The notes below the pieces were generated by a model. The model was not told the origin of the DNA. It saw only the letters and a list, made by a program, of their open reading frames with translations, and did no database searches. From Leptotrichia sp. oral taxon 212 (GTDB lineage Bacteria; Fusobacteriota; Fusobacteriia; Fusobacteriales; Leptotrichiaceae), in the NCBI RefSeq assembly GCF_001274535.1, contig NZ_CP012410.1:1-64000 (forward strand): 64,000 nt of DNA, in the 5' to 3' direction. Within the stretch, counting starts at the first letter, position 1. Every line of letters starts with the position of its first letter. The position numbers and the translations under genes are program-made. Shown here in pieces: positions 25,461 to 32,890 of the stretch.

Positions 25461-26477
25461 ATGGAAAAAGAAAAAAAGAGGACTGTGGATTTTAAGAAGA
25501 GGTTGAACGAAATTATAAATCAGAATGATAAAAATGGAATGTTTGAATTTAGGGAAAGGGAAACGGCATTCAGTAAAAAATATTATATAAAGTTAAAAAC
25601 GGAGAATGATTTAAAGGCAACGCTGGAAAGGTTCAATCTTAATGATGATTATAGGATACTTGTTTTAGAAGTATTTGAAAAAGTGGATGAAGAAATATTT
25701 CTGGCAGTGAATTCAGAAAATACTATTCAGATAATGTATTGTATTGAAGGAAGTGCAGATATTTATTCGGAAAATGGAACAAGCTATACATTGAAAAAAG
25801 GAAATATTCTAATGTATAGGGCAAATAACAATGAGAGGTATAAATATAAATTCAGAGACAGGAAATTTAAGAAAATACTTTTCATTCTTAATGTAGATAA
25901 ACTGGAGTACAGTTTTTTGAGCTCCATTAGTAACAAAGTACTGTATAACTGGAAAGAAAGGATCTTAAAATTATTTGAAAAAAATATTCTGATTCATGCA
26001 AAAACAAATTCAAAAATTGAAATTATGCTAAATCAGATTAAGAACATAGACATTAACAATATAAACGAATATATATTATTCAAGACAAAAGTTGTGGAAT
26101 TTATCTCTTATATTCTGGAATTTCAGATAGGCTCATCAAATAAAGCTGATATTAGTAATGAAATAACCGCTGAAAACATTAAGGAACTTATAAATGAATA
26201 TTCTGTATCCGATATTCCTTCAATAAAGGAAATATGTGAGATTACAGGAATGAGTAACTATCACCTTCAGGCAATTTTCAAGGAAGTGGAAGGAATAACA
26301 ATTTTTCAGTATATTCAGAAAATAAAAATGAATTATGCAAAATTTTTATTGGATACATCATCGAAGAAAAATGTACTGGACATAGCGACTGAAGTGGGAT
26401 ATGACAGTCCGAGCAAATTTTCAATGGCTTTTAAAAAGTTTTTTGGAGTTTTGCCGAGTAAGTATAAGAAGAGTTGA
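25461..26477 (+). CDS. AraC-family transcriptional regulator
   Basis: A 338-residue regulator. The C-terminal double helix-turn-helix (about 235-338) shows IKEICEITGMSNYHLQAIFK and DIATEVGYDSPSKFSMAFKK, ending FFGVLPSKYKK, a standard AraC/XylS DNA-binding domain. The N-terminal part includes a cupin-like stretch (QIMYCIEGSADIYSENG, then YTLKKGNILMYRAN) that may bind a ligand. The ribosome-binding site is weak (AAGGTAAGG). No obvious target operon is next to it: an IS element has landed 23 bases after its stop codon and may have separated it from its former partner. Confidence 0.85.
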   Translation: MEKEKKRTVDFKKRLNEIINQNDKNGMFEFRERETAFSKKYYIKLKTENDLKATLERFNLNDDYRILVLEVFEKVDEEIFLAVNSENTIQIMYCIEGSADIYSENGTSYTLKKGNILMYRANNNERYKYKFRDRKFKKILFILNVDKLEYSFLSSISNKVLYNWKERILKLFEKNILIHAKTNSKIEIMLNQIKNIDINNINEYILFKTKVVEFISYILEFQIGSSNKADISNEITAENIKELINEYSVSDIPSIKEICEITGMSNYHLQAIFKEVEGITIFQYIQKIKMNYAKFLLDTSSKKNVLDIATEVGYDSPSKFSMAFKKFFGVLPSKYKKS

Positions 26478-26532
26478 GTGAAATATGGGCTCCATATATA
26501 TGTACTGACCCCAAAAAGTTGGACAAATTAAT

Positions 26533-27384
26533 TTAACCAACCAATAAGGATTGACTTCTGTAAGAAGCAGGAGTTAATCCTTTTAATTTTTCCTTTATTC
26601 TTTTGTTGTTGTAATAATATATGTATTCCTCTATTGCTTCTTTCAGTTCTTCCAGTGTTCTGTACTTTTCTTCCTGTTCATAAAACATCTCTGATTTTAA
26701 TAACCCAAAGAAACATTCCATTAATCCGTTATCTAAACTGTTTCCTTTCCTTGACATACTTTGAGTTATATTCTTTTCTTTTAACCTTTTCTGATATAAA
26801 TAATGCTGATACTGCCATCCTTGATCGCTATGAAATATCAAATTCTCATAATTCCCATTTTCTTTAAATGCTAAATTTAACATATGGTTTATCTGCCCCA
26901 AGTTAGGACTGCGCGAAATATCATATGAAACTATGTATCTTCCATAAGCATCCAATATTGGAGATAAGTATAACTTTTCTCCCCTCAGATTAAATTCTGT
27001 CACATCTGTAAACCATTTCTGATTTGGAGCTGCTGCTTCAAAATCTCTTCTGATATGATTATCAGCTATCCTTCCTGTCTGACCTCTGTATGAAGAATAT
27101 TTCCTCTTTTTACGGATAATGCTCTGTAAATTAAATTTCTTCATAAGCCTCTGTACTTTTTTATGATTAATATTTAACCCTTGATTCTTTAATTCCAATG
27201 TTACTCTTCGATAACCATATCTTCCTTTATTTGCATAGTAAATTTCTTTGATTTTTTCAATGATATCTTTATTCTTCTCATCAATATCTTTTTTATCAAT
27301 ATAGTAGTAATATACTGATTTTGATATCCCGGCAATTTTTAACAGCATCTTGAAAGGGTATTTAGCTCTAAGTTCGGCTATCAC
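26533..27384 (-). CDS. IS3-family transposase OrfB (DDE integrase core)
   Basis: A 283-residue catalytic transposase subunit. An N-terminal HTH_21-type region (ISKSVYYYYIDKKDIDEKNK, then the NKGRYGYRRVTLELK stretch) precedes the rve integrase core with DDE residues: Asp in KWFTDVTEF, Asp in FHSDQGWQYQ and Glu in NGLMECFFGLLKSE. The C-terminal end YYNNKRIKEKLKGLTPASYR is typical. The first possible start is a GTG just after the orfA stop, but like other IS3 elements it is probably made as an OrfAB fusion by -1 frameshifting near GAAAAAG at the end of orfA. Confidence 0.93.
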   Translation of the reverse strand: MIAELRAKYPFKMLLKIAGISKSVYYYYIDKKDIDEKNKDIIEKIKEIYYANKGRYGYRRVTLELKNQGLNINHKKVQRLMKKFNLQSIIRKKRKYSSYRGQTGRIADNHIRRDFEAAAPNQKWFTDVTEFNLRGEKLYLSPILDAYGRYIVSYDISRSPNLGQINHMLNLAFKENGNYENLIFHSDQGWQYQHYLYQKRLKEKNITQSMSRKGNSLDNGLMECFFGLLKSEMFYEQEEKYRTLEELKEAIEEYIYYYNNKRIKEKLKGLTPASYRSQSLLVG

Positions 27385-27386
27385 TC

Positions 27387-27896
27387 TTACTTTTTCTTCT
27401 CTTTTAGCTCCCTTTCCTGAACTAGAGCTCTCAATTTTTTTAAGTATTCGTTCTCAGCTTTAAGATACATATTTTCTTCTTCTAACTGTTTAATCTTATC
27501 TTTTTCAGATAGAACTTTCTCATTTTTCTTAGGTTTAGTCATAGATTTAGGTTTCCTTCCTTTTTTCTTCTCTACAACATTATACTCATTTTCTTTAAAT
27601 TTTGAAAGCCAATTATGTAAAATACTAGGAGCTGGCAAACCAATATCAATAGCAACAGAATTAATAGACTCATGATTAACTAAAATTCTATTAATTATTT
27701 GTAATTTAAAATCTTTAGAATAAACTCTATTTTTATCTTTTCTTAAAATATCATATCCATGTTTTTCAATTAAAGCAATTAAATATTTAATATTAGATTC
27801 CTGAACATCAAAATCATTAGCTAAAGAAGAAATAGTTTCACCATTTTTTCTTCTTTCATATATTTCAATTTTATCTTCTCTTGTTAATTTGCTCAT
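27387..27896 (-). CDS. IS3-family transposase OrfA (HTH and coiled coil)
   Basis: A 169-residue DNA-binding subunit with two helix-turn-helix-like regions (about residues 1-55 and 60-110, the second including INSVAIDIGLPAPSILHNWL), then a basic stretch and a heptad-repeat coiled coil (IKQLEEENMYLKAENEYLKK) for oligomerisation. It binds the terminal inverted repeats. The ATG at 27896 has GGAGGTG upstream inside the element; the longer open frame runs into the terminal repeat. The stop lies two bases before the first orfB start. Confidence 0.88.
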   Translation of the reverse strand: MSKLTREDKIEIYERRKNGETISSLANDFDVQESNIKYLIALIEKHGYDILRKDKNRVYSKDFKLQIINRILVNHESINSVAIDIGLPAPSILHNWLSKFKENEYNVVEKKKGRKPKSMTKPKKNEKVLSEKDKIKQLEEENMYLKAENEYLKKLRALVQERELKEKKK

Positions 27897-28005
27897 AAAA
27901 ACTGCACCTCCAATCTTGTGTCCAAGATTTTGGGTGCAGTACAATATTATAGAGCCTATTTCTCATAAAATTCGATTTTGATTCATATCTTAATAATTAA
28001 ATTTT

Positions 28006-28710
28006 TTAATTCAAATTTTTTATAAACTTTTTCTCACCAAGTAAATATATAAATACTGCAATTAATAAAAGAAGAATTCTGCTCAGCCAAAGCTTAATTC
28101 CAAAATTATAATGATATTCTCTCATTATTTCTTCTAACAATTTTATAGTTAAAGGAGTTGTTATCCATATATTATTTATAGATAAGGATAATAATATATA
28201 GACATAATATATACTATACACAAATATGCTTTTTCTAAATAAAAGTCTTATACCTGTTATTAGAAATATCATTGTTATAATTTCAATAGAAATAGCCAAA
28301 AAGTTAGCTATTAGAAAATGTATCGGGATGTTCGAAAAATATATAAAATTTACAGTTCCTAAAAATATTTGTCCAAATAAAAACATAAGAATATTTATGA
28401 ATATTGAAAAAATGATGATAGTCCTCAGTTCTTTTCTAATTTCTTCTATATAAATTATCATAAAATTTTTTATTATTTTCATAAATTTTTCGTTTATAAA
28501 AATATTTATGAAAAAGATAAGGGTAAATACAATATATAACTGTTGACTTATAAAGCGATATGCGTATAGAAAATTATTTTCAAGAAAAATATGTCCTTTT
28601 TTATCAATTAAGGCTAAAAAAATATAATTAAATAGTAAATAAAACCACATGTATTTATTTCTCTTAAAAATATTCCATTTAATTTGAAAATTTCTATTTA
28701 ACAGTTTCAT
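28006..28710 (-). CDS. membrane protein, probable ABC-2-type permease subunit
   Basis: A 234-residue very hydrophobic protein with about six membrane segments and few loops. It is distal in a three-gene minus-strand operon after the ATPase and the larger permease-like protein, with its start 14 bases after the end of that gene. The order ATPase, large membrane protein, small membrane protein is common for ABC-2 exporters and self-immunity pumps. No family motif is recognised. Base composition is even more A+T-rich than the neighbouring core genes, which suggests transfer with the island. Confidence 0.6.
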   Translation of the reverse strand: MKLLNRNFQIKWNIFKRNKYMWFYLLFNYIFLALIDKKGHIFLENNFLYAYRFISQQLYIVFTLIFFINIFINEKFMKIIKNFMIIYIEEIRKELRTIIIFSIFINILMFLFGQIFLGTVNFIYFSNIPIHFLIANFLAISIEIITMIFLITGIRLLFRKSIFVYSIYYVYILLSLSINNIWITTPLTIKLLEEIMREYHYNFGIKLWLSRILLLLIAVFIYLLGEKKFIKNLN

Positions 28711-28724
28711 TTTATTCTCTCTTT

Positions 28725-30158
28725 CTATAATTTTATTTCAACCTTAGCTTCCTTAATGACATTTTTTACATCTTTATCATTATAGAGCATAATAAAATTA
28801 TTTTTTAACAATATTAGAAATTCTTTATCATTTTTAGGTTTATTTTTACATATTATCTGAAAAAATAAAATTGATTTTTCAGGATATTTGTCATAAATAA
28901 GCATAGCAATTCTTTTTATAAAATTATTTTTATTTGATGGAGAAAGAAAAATCTTTTTTAAGTCATTATTATAATATTCCTCAATTTTATTTCCTGAATA
29001 TGATTTTAATTCTTTTCCAATATTTTTCTTTACTATGATTGAAAATCCTTCAAGTAAGTGATTTATATATTTATTACTTCTATCATAATTTTTATTAATA
29101 AAAGGTTTTTCTGTTTCTTCTATAAAGTTCTTTAGTAAATAAAAATTATTAAAATTCATCATTGAATCAGATAATACATTTATTTGAATGACATTATCTT
29201 TAAAGGTTATAGGAAAAATCCTGTTTTTTTTAAAAGTCCATAAAATATCTGTCAGAAATAATTTTTTTATAAAAATTTTCCTATTTTCTATAGTTCCAGT
29301 AATTTTATTATACTCTTCTTCAAAATAAATCTCTATTTCACCTAAATTTTTAGCCTGTGCTTCAGAAATCCCTTTATAATATATTTTCTGATTAGATACA
29401 TTCACAACTTTATATTTTTCTTTTTCAATTTTATTTGATTCAAGGAGTTCAATGTAAAGCCTGAATAAATAAACTGAAAGAAGAGATATTATCAAGGTTA
29501 TAATTTTCATTTTTTTATATTTATTGTTTTGATCCATTAATATAACAGAAAAAAAGATTCCAAAAATAATCATTAACATAAATCCAAGTATATTAGTTAT
29601 ATTTGTGGAATTTACGGAATAAAGCATTTCGCTTATTGAAAAAAGATGATTATACGCATCATAACTGTAGATATTGTATTTAAAAAAATTAAGAAAACCT
29701 AGTAAAATAACCATTCCTATTCCAATATTTTTTTTATAGAAAAATGCTGTTATTATACCAAAAATGATTCCAAATATATACTGTAACATTGAGATGTATA
29801 TTATTTGTAAAATACCAGCTTTAAGAAAAAAGAGCTGTATTATAATATAAAAAAGATAAGGAATATTTATAATAAATGAAACTGAAAATAATAGAAAAAA
29901 TTTTTTTGAGTTAGATAATCTGCTCAAAAGTAAAAAGGCACTTTTATTTCCTTTTAAAAATATAGTGCATATATAATAAGAATTAATTGAAATCCAAATA
30001 ACTGAAAAATAATTTCCAATTATTTGTGTTCCAATGTCTTGAAATTGGAGTACTGTCAATAGAGTGATTATAAAGAAATTAAGTATTATCCTATTTCTTA
30101 AACCATTAAATCCTTCAAGATTTACTATTAAAACTGATTTTTTTATAATATCTTTCAT
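28725..30158 (-). CDS. large membrane protein, probable ABC exporter permease
   Basis: A 477-residue protein with about seven membrane segments in the first half (roughly 15-240). Then comes a soluble, probably extracytoplasmic region (about 250-400; VNVSNQKIYYKGISEAQAKN and following), and a C-terminal helical part. I do not recognise a named family. Translation probably begins at the ATG at 30158, 9 bases after GGAG; the ATG at 30173 overlaps the ATPase stop and lacks a site. It is encoded directly after the ATPase, so both likely form one exporter. Confidence 0.58.
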   Translation of the reverse strand: MKDIIKKSVLIVNLEGFNGLRNRIILNFFIITLLTVLQFQDIGTQIIGNYFSVIWISINSYYICTIFLKGNKSAFLLLSRLSNSKKFFLLFSVSFIINIPYLFYIIIQLFFLKAGILQIIYISMLQYIFGIIFGIITAFFYKKNIGIGMVILLGFLNFFKYNIYSYDAYNHLFSISEMLYSVNSTNITNILGFMLMIIFGIFFSVILMDQNNKYKKMKIITLIISLLSVYLFRLYIELLESNKIEKEKYKVVNVSNQKIYYKGISEAQAKNLGEIEIYFEEEYNKITGTIENRKIFIKKLFLTDILWTFKKNRIFPITFKDNVIQINVLSDSMMNFNNFYLLKNFIEETEKPFINKNYDRSNKYINHLLEGFSIIVKKNIGKELKSYSGNKIEEYYNNDLKKIFLSPSNKNNFIKRIAMLIYDKYPEKSILFFQIICKNKPKNDKEFLILLKNNFIMLYNDKDVKNVIKEAKVEIKL

Positions 30159-30159
30159 A

Positions 30160-31053
30160 TTAATTATCTCCATTATAATTCATCAAATAAAAATAAGCGT
30201 CTTCTAAAGTAGGTGATACTTCAATTAAACATTTGTCTTCATTTTTATTAAAATGTTCCAAAAAGAATCTTAGTTCCAATTTGTTTTTCTTTCTGGTAAC
30301 AGAAATCAAATTTTTATAAATTTTCTTATTCATATCGTTAATATCAGATATTTCATCAATAAATATTTTTCCTTCGATTTTCTCAAGGAGATTAGTAATT
30401 AGTCCACTATATATCAATTTTCCTTTTTTCATTACTCCTATATTCTCACATAAAATAGAAATATCTGAAATTATATGTGTAGAAATAATAATAATCCTAT
30501 TTTTTTCATATTCATTAATAAGATTTCTAAATCTTAGTCTTTCGCCAGGATCAAGGCCGACAGTAGGTTCATCTAATATAATAAGTTTAGAATCTCCTAT
30601 TAAAGCTTGAGCTATTGCAAGTCTTTGCTTCATTCCGCCTGATAAATTATTAATTTTACTGTTTATTTTTTCCTGCAGATTAATTTTTTCAATAATTTCA
30701 TATATTTCTTTTCTTCTATTTTGAGGGTTATCTTTCATTTTCTTTAATGACAGTATATAATCTAAAGTTTCATAGACAGTTAAATTATTGAAAAATTCAA
30801 ATTTCTGGGGAAGATATCCAATAATATTTCTAATTTCCTGAATACTATCATTATAATTTTTTCCATCAACTTGAATGTTTCCTGTCTGAATTGGAAGAAT
30901 AGTGGCAATAGTTTTTAGCAGACTTGTTTTTCCGGCGCCATTTTCTCCCAGCAAACCATATACTCCTTCATTAATTGAAACATTAATGTCATTCAAACAT
31001 TTTGTTTTACTTTTTAAATATTTTTTTGATAAATTAGTAATTTTTATATTCAT
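30160..31053 (-). CDS. ABC transporter ATP-binding protein
   Basis: A 297-residue ABC ATPase. Visible are Walker A GENGAGKTS (about 36-44), the Q-loop IGYLPQKFEF, signature LSGGMKQR, Walker B LIILDEPTVGLDP and the H-loop ISTHI. The C-terminal extension (220-297) is like that of drug- or bacteriocin-exporter ATPases (DrrA/CcmA type). It is first of three minus-strand genes and is driven by a near-perfect promoter at 31115-31142. No peptide precursor gene is seen beside it, so the cargo is unknown. Confidence 0.9.
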   Translation of the reverse strand: MNIKITNLSKKYLKSKTKCLNDINVSINEGVYGLLGENGAGKTSLLKTIATILPIQTGNIQVDGKNYNDSIQEIRNIIGYLPQKFEFFNNLTVYETLDYILSLKKMKDNPQNRRKEIYEIIEKINLQEKINSKINNLSGGMKQRLAIAQALIGDSKLIILDEPTVGLDPGERLRFRNLINEYEKNRIIIISTHIISDISILCENIGVMKKGKLIYSGLITNLLEKIEGKIFIDEISDINDMNKKIYKNLISVTRKKNKLELRFFLEHFNKNEDKCLIEVSPTLEDAYFYLMNYNGDN

Positions 31054-31073
31054 AATAATTCCTCTATTCTGTA

Positions 31074-31099
31074 GTGAAATAGATTTTGAGTGCAGTACA
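31074..31099 (-). repeat. orphan IS3-type terminal repeat
   Basis: Read inward from 31099 the sequence begins TGTACTGCACTCAAAATCT, matching the right inverted repeat of the IS at 26501-27943 in 18 of 19 positions and in the same orientation. No transposase is attached. It lies in the 5' leader of the ABC operon, so the island sits between a full IS and a lone IS end. Confidence 0.7.
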
Positions 31100-31114
31100 A
31101 TTCCTTATACGTTA

Positions 31115-31142
31115 ATTATATCTTGCTTTTATTAAATGTCAA
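31115..31142 (-). promoter_or_regulatory. consensus promoter of the ABC operon
   Basis: On the minus strand TTGACA (31142-31137) and TATAAT (31120-31115) are separated by 16 bases. Both hexamers are perfect. The leader would run through the orphan IS end before the ATPase start at 31053. Confidence 0.85.
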
Positions 31143-31200
31143 TAAATAAGTATTGATATGGCATGTTATTTATTTTAAAAGATTAGCCTATAAAACAGTA

Positions 31201-31569
31201 TTACTTATCCGGTTTTAAAGTTTTTATACGGAATATAAAGTAATAATATTTAAATATTACAACCAGAATAAGTGCCAATCTTAAATAATTATTTTTCAGA
31301 AGAAAAATAGGAAATGCAATCATTGTACTTGATAGACACAGTAATCCTATTTTGGCTTTCAGTGTCATGCTTCTGTTCTTTTCAAAATCTTCAAGATAAT
31401 TTTTATATATCCTTGTCTGGGTAAACCATCTATGAAATCTTTCGGATCCCCTTGCAAAAAAGAAACTTGCCAGAAGAAGAAAAGGAACTGTAGGAAGTCC
31501 TGGTAGAAAAGAACCGGCAATTCCCAGACCCATTGAAATAAATCCAAGTATAACGTATATTATTTTCAT
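31201..31569 (-). CDS. YbaN/DUF454-family small membrane protein
   Basis: A 122-residue inner-membrane protein with the DUF454 hallmark FLPGLPTVPFLLLASFFFARGS in outline (two helices near residues 4-45), followed by the conserved RFHRWF segment and LKAKIGLL. Two more helices lie near the C-terminus. Function is unknown. The ATG at 31569 has AGAAAGGA at the right distance; the upstream ATG at 31602 has none. It is a single minus-strand gene between the ABC island and pheS. Confidence 0.82.
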   Translation of the reverse strand: MKIIYVILGFISMGLGIAGSFLPGLPTVPFLLLASFFFARGSERFHRWFTQTRIYKNYLEDFEKNRSMTLKAKIGLLCLSSTMIAFPIFLLKNNYLRLALILVVIFKYYYFIFRIKTLKPDK

Positions 31570-31757
31570 ATAATCCTTTCTGAGTTTGAATTTTCTCTCC
31601 ATCTGATAATAACATTAATATAAAACTTTTTCAATTAATAATTGTCTTAAAGGTACAAATTAGTTATAAATTGTGATATAATCTAAGTTAAATATAAAAT
31701 GAAAATAATATATATGAAAAGAAACTATAAATGTTTAGTATAAGTTAAGGAGGAAAT

Positions 31758-32774
31758 ATGTTGGAAAAACTGTCCCGTTTAAGAGAGGACGTACTGGAAA
31801 AACTTAATAATGTAGGAAATCTTGATGAACTGAATGATCTGAAGGTAAAAATTTTAGGTAAAAAGGGAGAATTTACAGCTATAATGAAAGGAATGGCAGA
31901 AATTGCCGCTGAAAAGAGAGCTGAATTCGGTAAAGTTACAAATGAATTAAAAGTCATTCTGCAGGACAGATTTGATGAAAAGCTTAATACATTAAAGGAA
32001 ATGGCGAAACAGGAAAGACTGAAAAATGAAACTATAGATATTACACTTCCAGGAAGAAAGGCAAATGAAGGCTCGCTTCATCCATTGACAAAAACAGTTG
32101 CTGAAATAAAGGAAATAGTTTCTGATATGGGATTTGACATTGTTGACGGGCCTGAAATAGAATATACAAAATATAATTTTGATGCATTGAACATACCAAA
32201 AACTCATCCTTCAAGGGAAGTGTCTGACACTTTCTATATTCAGGATGATGTGGTGCTTAGAACACAGACATCCGGAATGCAGATAAGATATATGCTTGAC
32301 AGAAAGCCGCCTTTCAGAATGGTATCTATCGGAAAAGTTTACAGACCTGATTACGATGTATCTCACACTCCTATGTTTCATCAGATGGAAGGGCTTATGA
32401 TAGGTGAAGATGTTTCTTTTGCAAACTTCAAGGCAATACTTGAAAATATTGTAAAGAAAATATTTGGAAAAGAAAGAAACGTAAGGTTCAGACCTCATTT
32501 TTTCCCATTCACCGAACCTTCGGCAGAAATGGATGTTGAATGCGGTGTATGTAAAGGAAAAGGCTGCAGAGTGTGTAAGGGAACAGGATGGCTTGAAATT
32601 CTTGGAAGCGGAATGGTAAATCCGAAAGTTCTTGAAGGTGTAGGAATAGACCCTAAGAAATATCAGGGATTTGCATTTGGACTTGGACTTGAAAGAATTA
32701 CAATGCTAAAATATGGAATTGATGATTTAAGGGCATTTTATGATAATGATGTAAGATTTTTAGATCAGTTCTAA
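31758..32774 (+). CDS. pheS: phenylalanine--tRNA ligase alpha subunit
   Basis: The 338-residue catalytic subunit of class II PheRS. It has an N-terminal coiled coil (1-90), motif 2 in GKVYRPDYDVSHTPMFHQME, and motif 3 in FAFGLGLERITMLKYGI. A Cys cluster (CGVCKGKGCRVCKGTGW) typical of many bacterial PheS lies before motif 3. It charges tRNA-Phe together with PheT. A TAAGGAGGA site precedes the ATG. An extended -10 (TGATATAAT at 31674-31682) is a likely promoter; no T-box or phe leader peptide is apparent. Confidence 0.96.
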   Translation: MLEKLSRLREDVLEKLNNVGNLDELNDLKVKILGKKGEFTAIMKGMAEIAAEKRAEFGKVTNELKVILQDRFDEKLNTLKEMAKQERLKNETIDITLPGRKANEGSLHPLTKTVAEIKEIVSDMGFDIVDGPEIEYTKYNFDALNIPKTHPSREVSDTFYIQDDVVLRTQTSGMQIRYMLDRKPPFRMVSIGKVYRPDYDVSHTPMFHQMEGLMIGEDVSFANFKAILENIVKKIFGKERNVRFRPHFFPFTEPSAEMDVECGVCKGKGCRVCKGTGWLEILGSGMVNPKVLEGVGIDPKKYQGFAFGLGLERITMLKYGIDDLRAFYDNDVRFLDQF

Positions 32775-32890
32775 TATTAAACAGGAATTTATAAATCTGT
32801 ATTTCGATATTGGTAAGATTATTTTAAATTCCCAAAAGATGGAAAGAACGTACTGTAATGGTACCAGAAAATGAAAATTAAGGAGGAAAA

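Larger units (their letters stand above)
26501..27943 (-). mobile_element. complete IS3-family insertion sequence
   Basis: The element is 1443 bp. Its ends are imperfect inverted repeats: left TGTACTGACCCCAAAA..., right (read inward) TGTACTGCACCCAAAA..., agreeing at 21 of the first 25 positions. A 3-bp direct repeat ATA flanks it (26498-26500 and 27944-27946), as expected for IS3-type target duplication. It carries orfA and orfB in the minus direction, with orfB in the -1 frame relative to orfA. Both frames are open and the catalytic motifs are present, so it may be active. Confidence 0.9.

Noticed and set aside
31620-31757. T-box or phenylalanine leader-peptide attenuator before pheS
   Set aside because: No Phe-codon-rich leader, T-box sequence or terminator/antiterminator pair was found; only an extended -10 promoter is evident.
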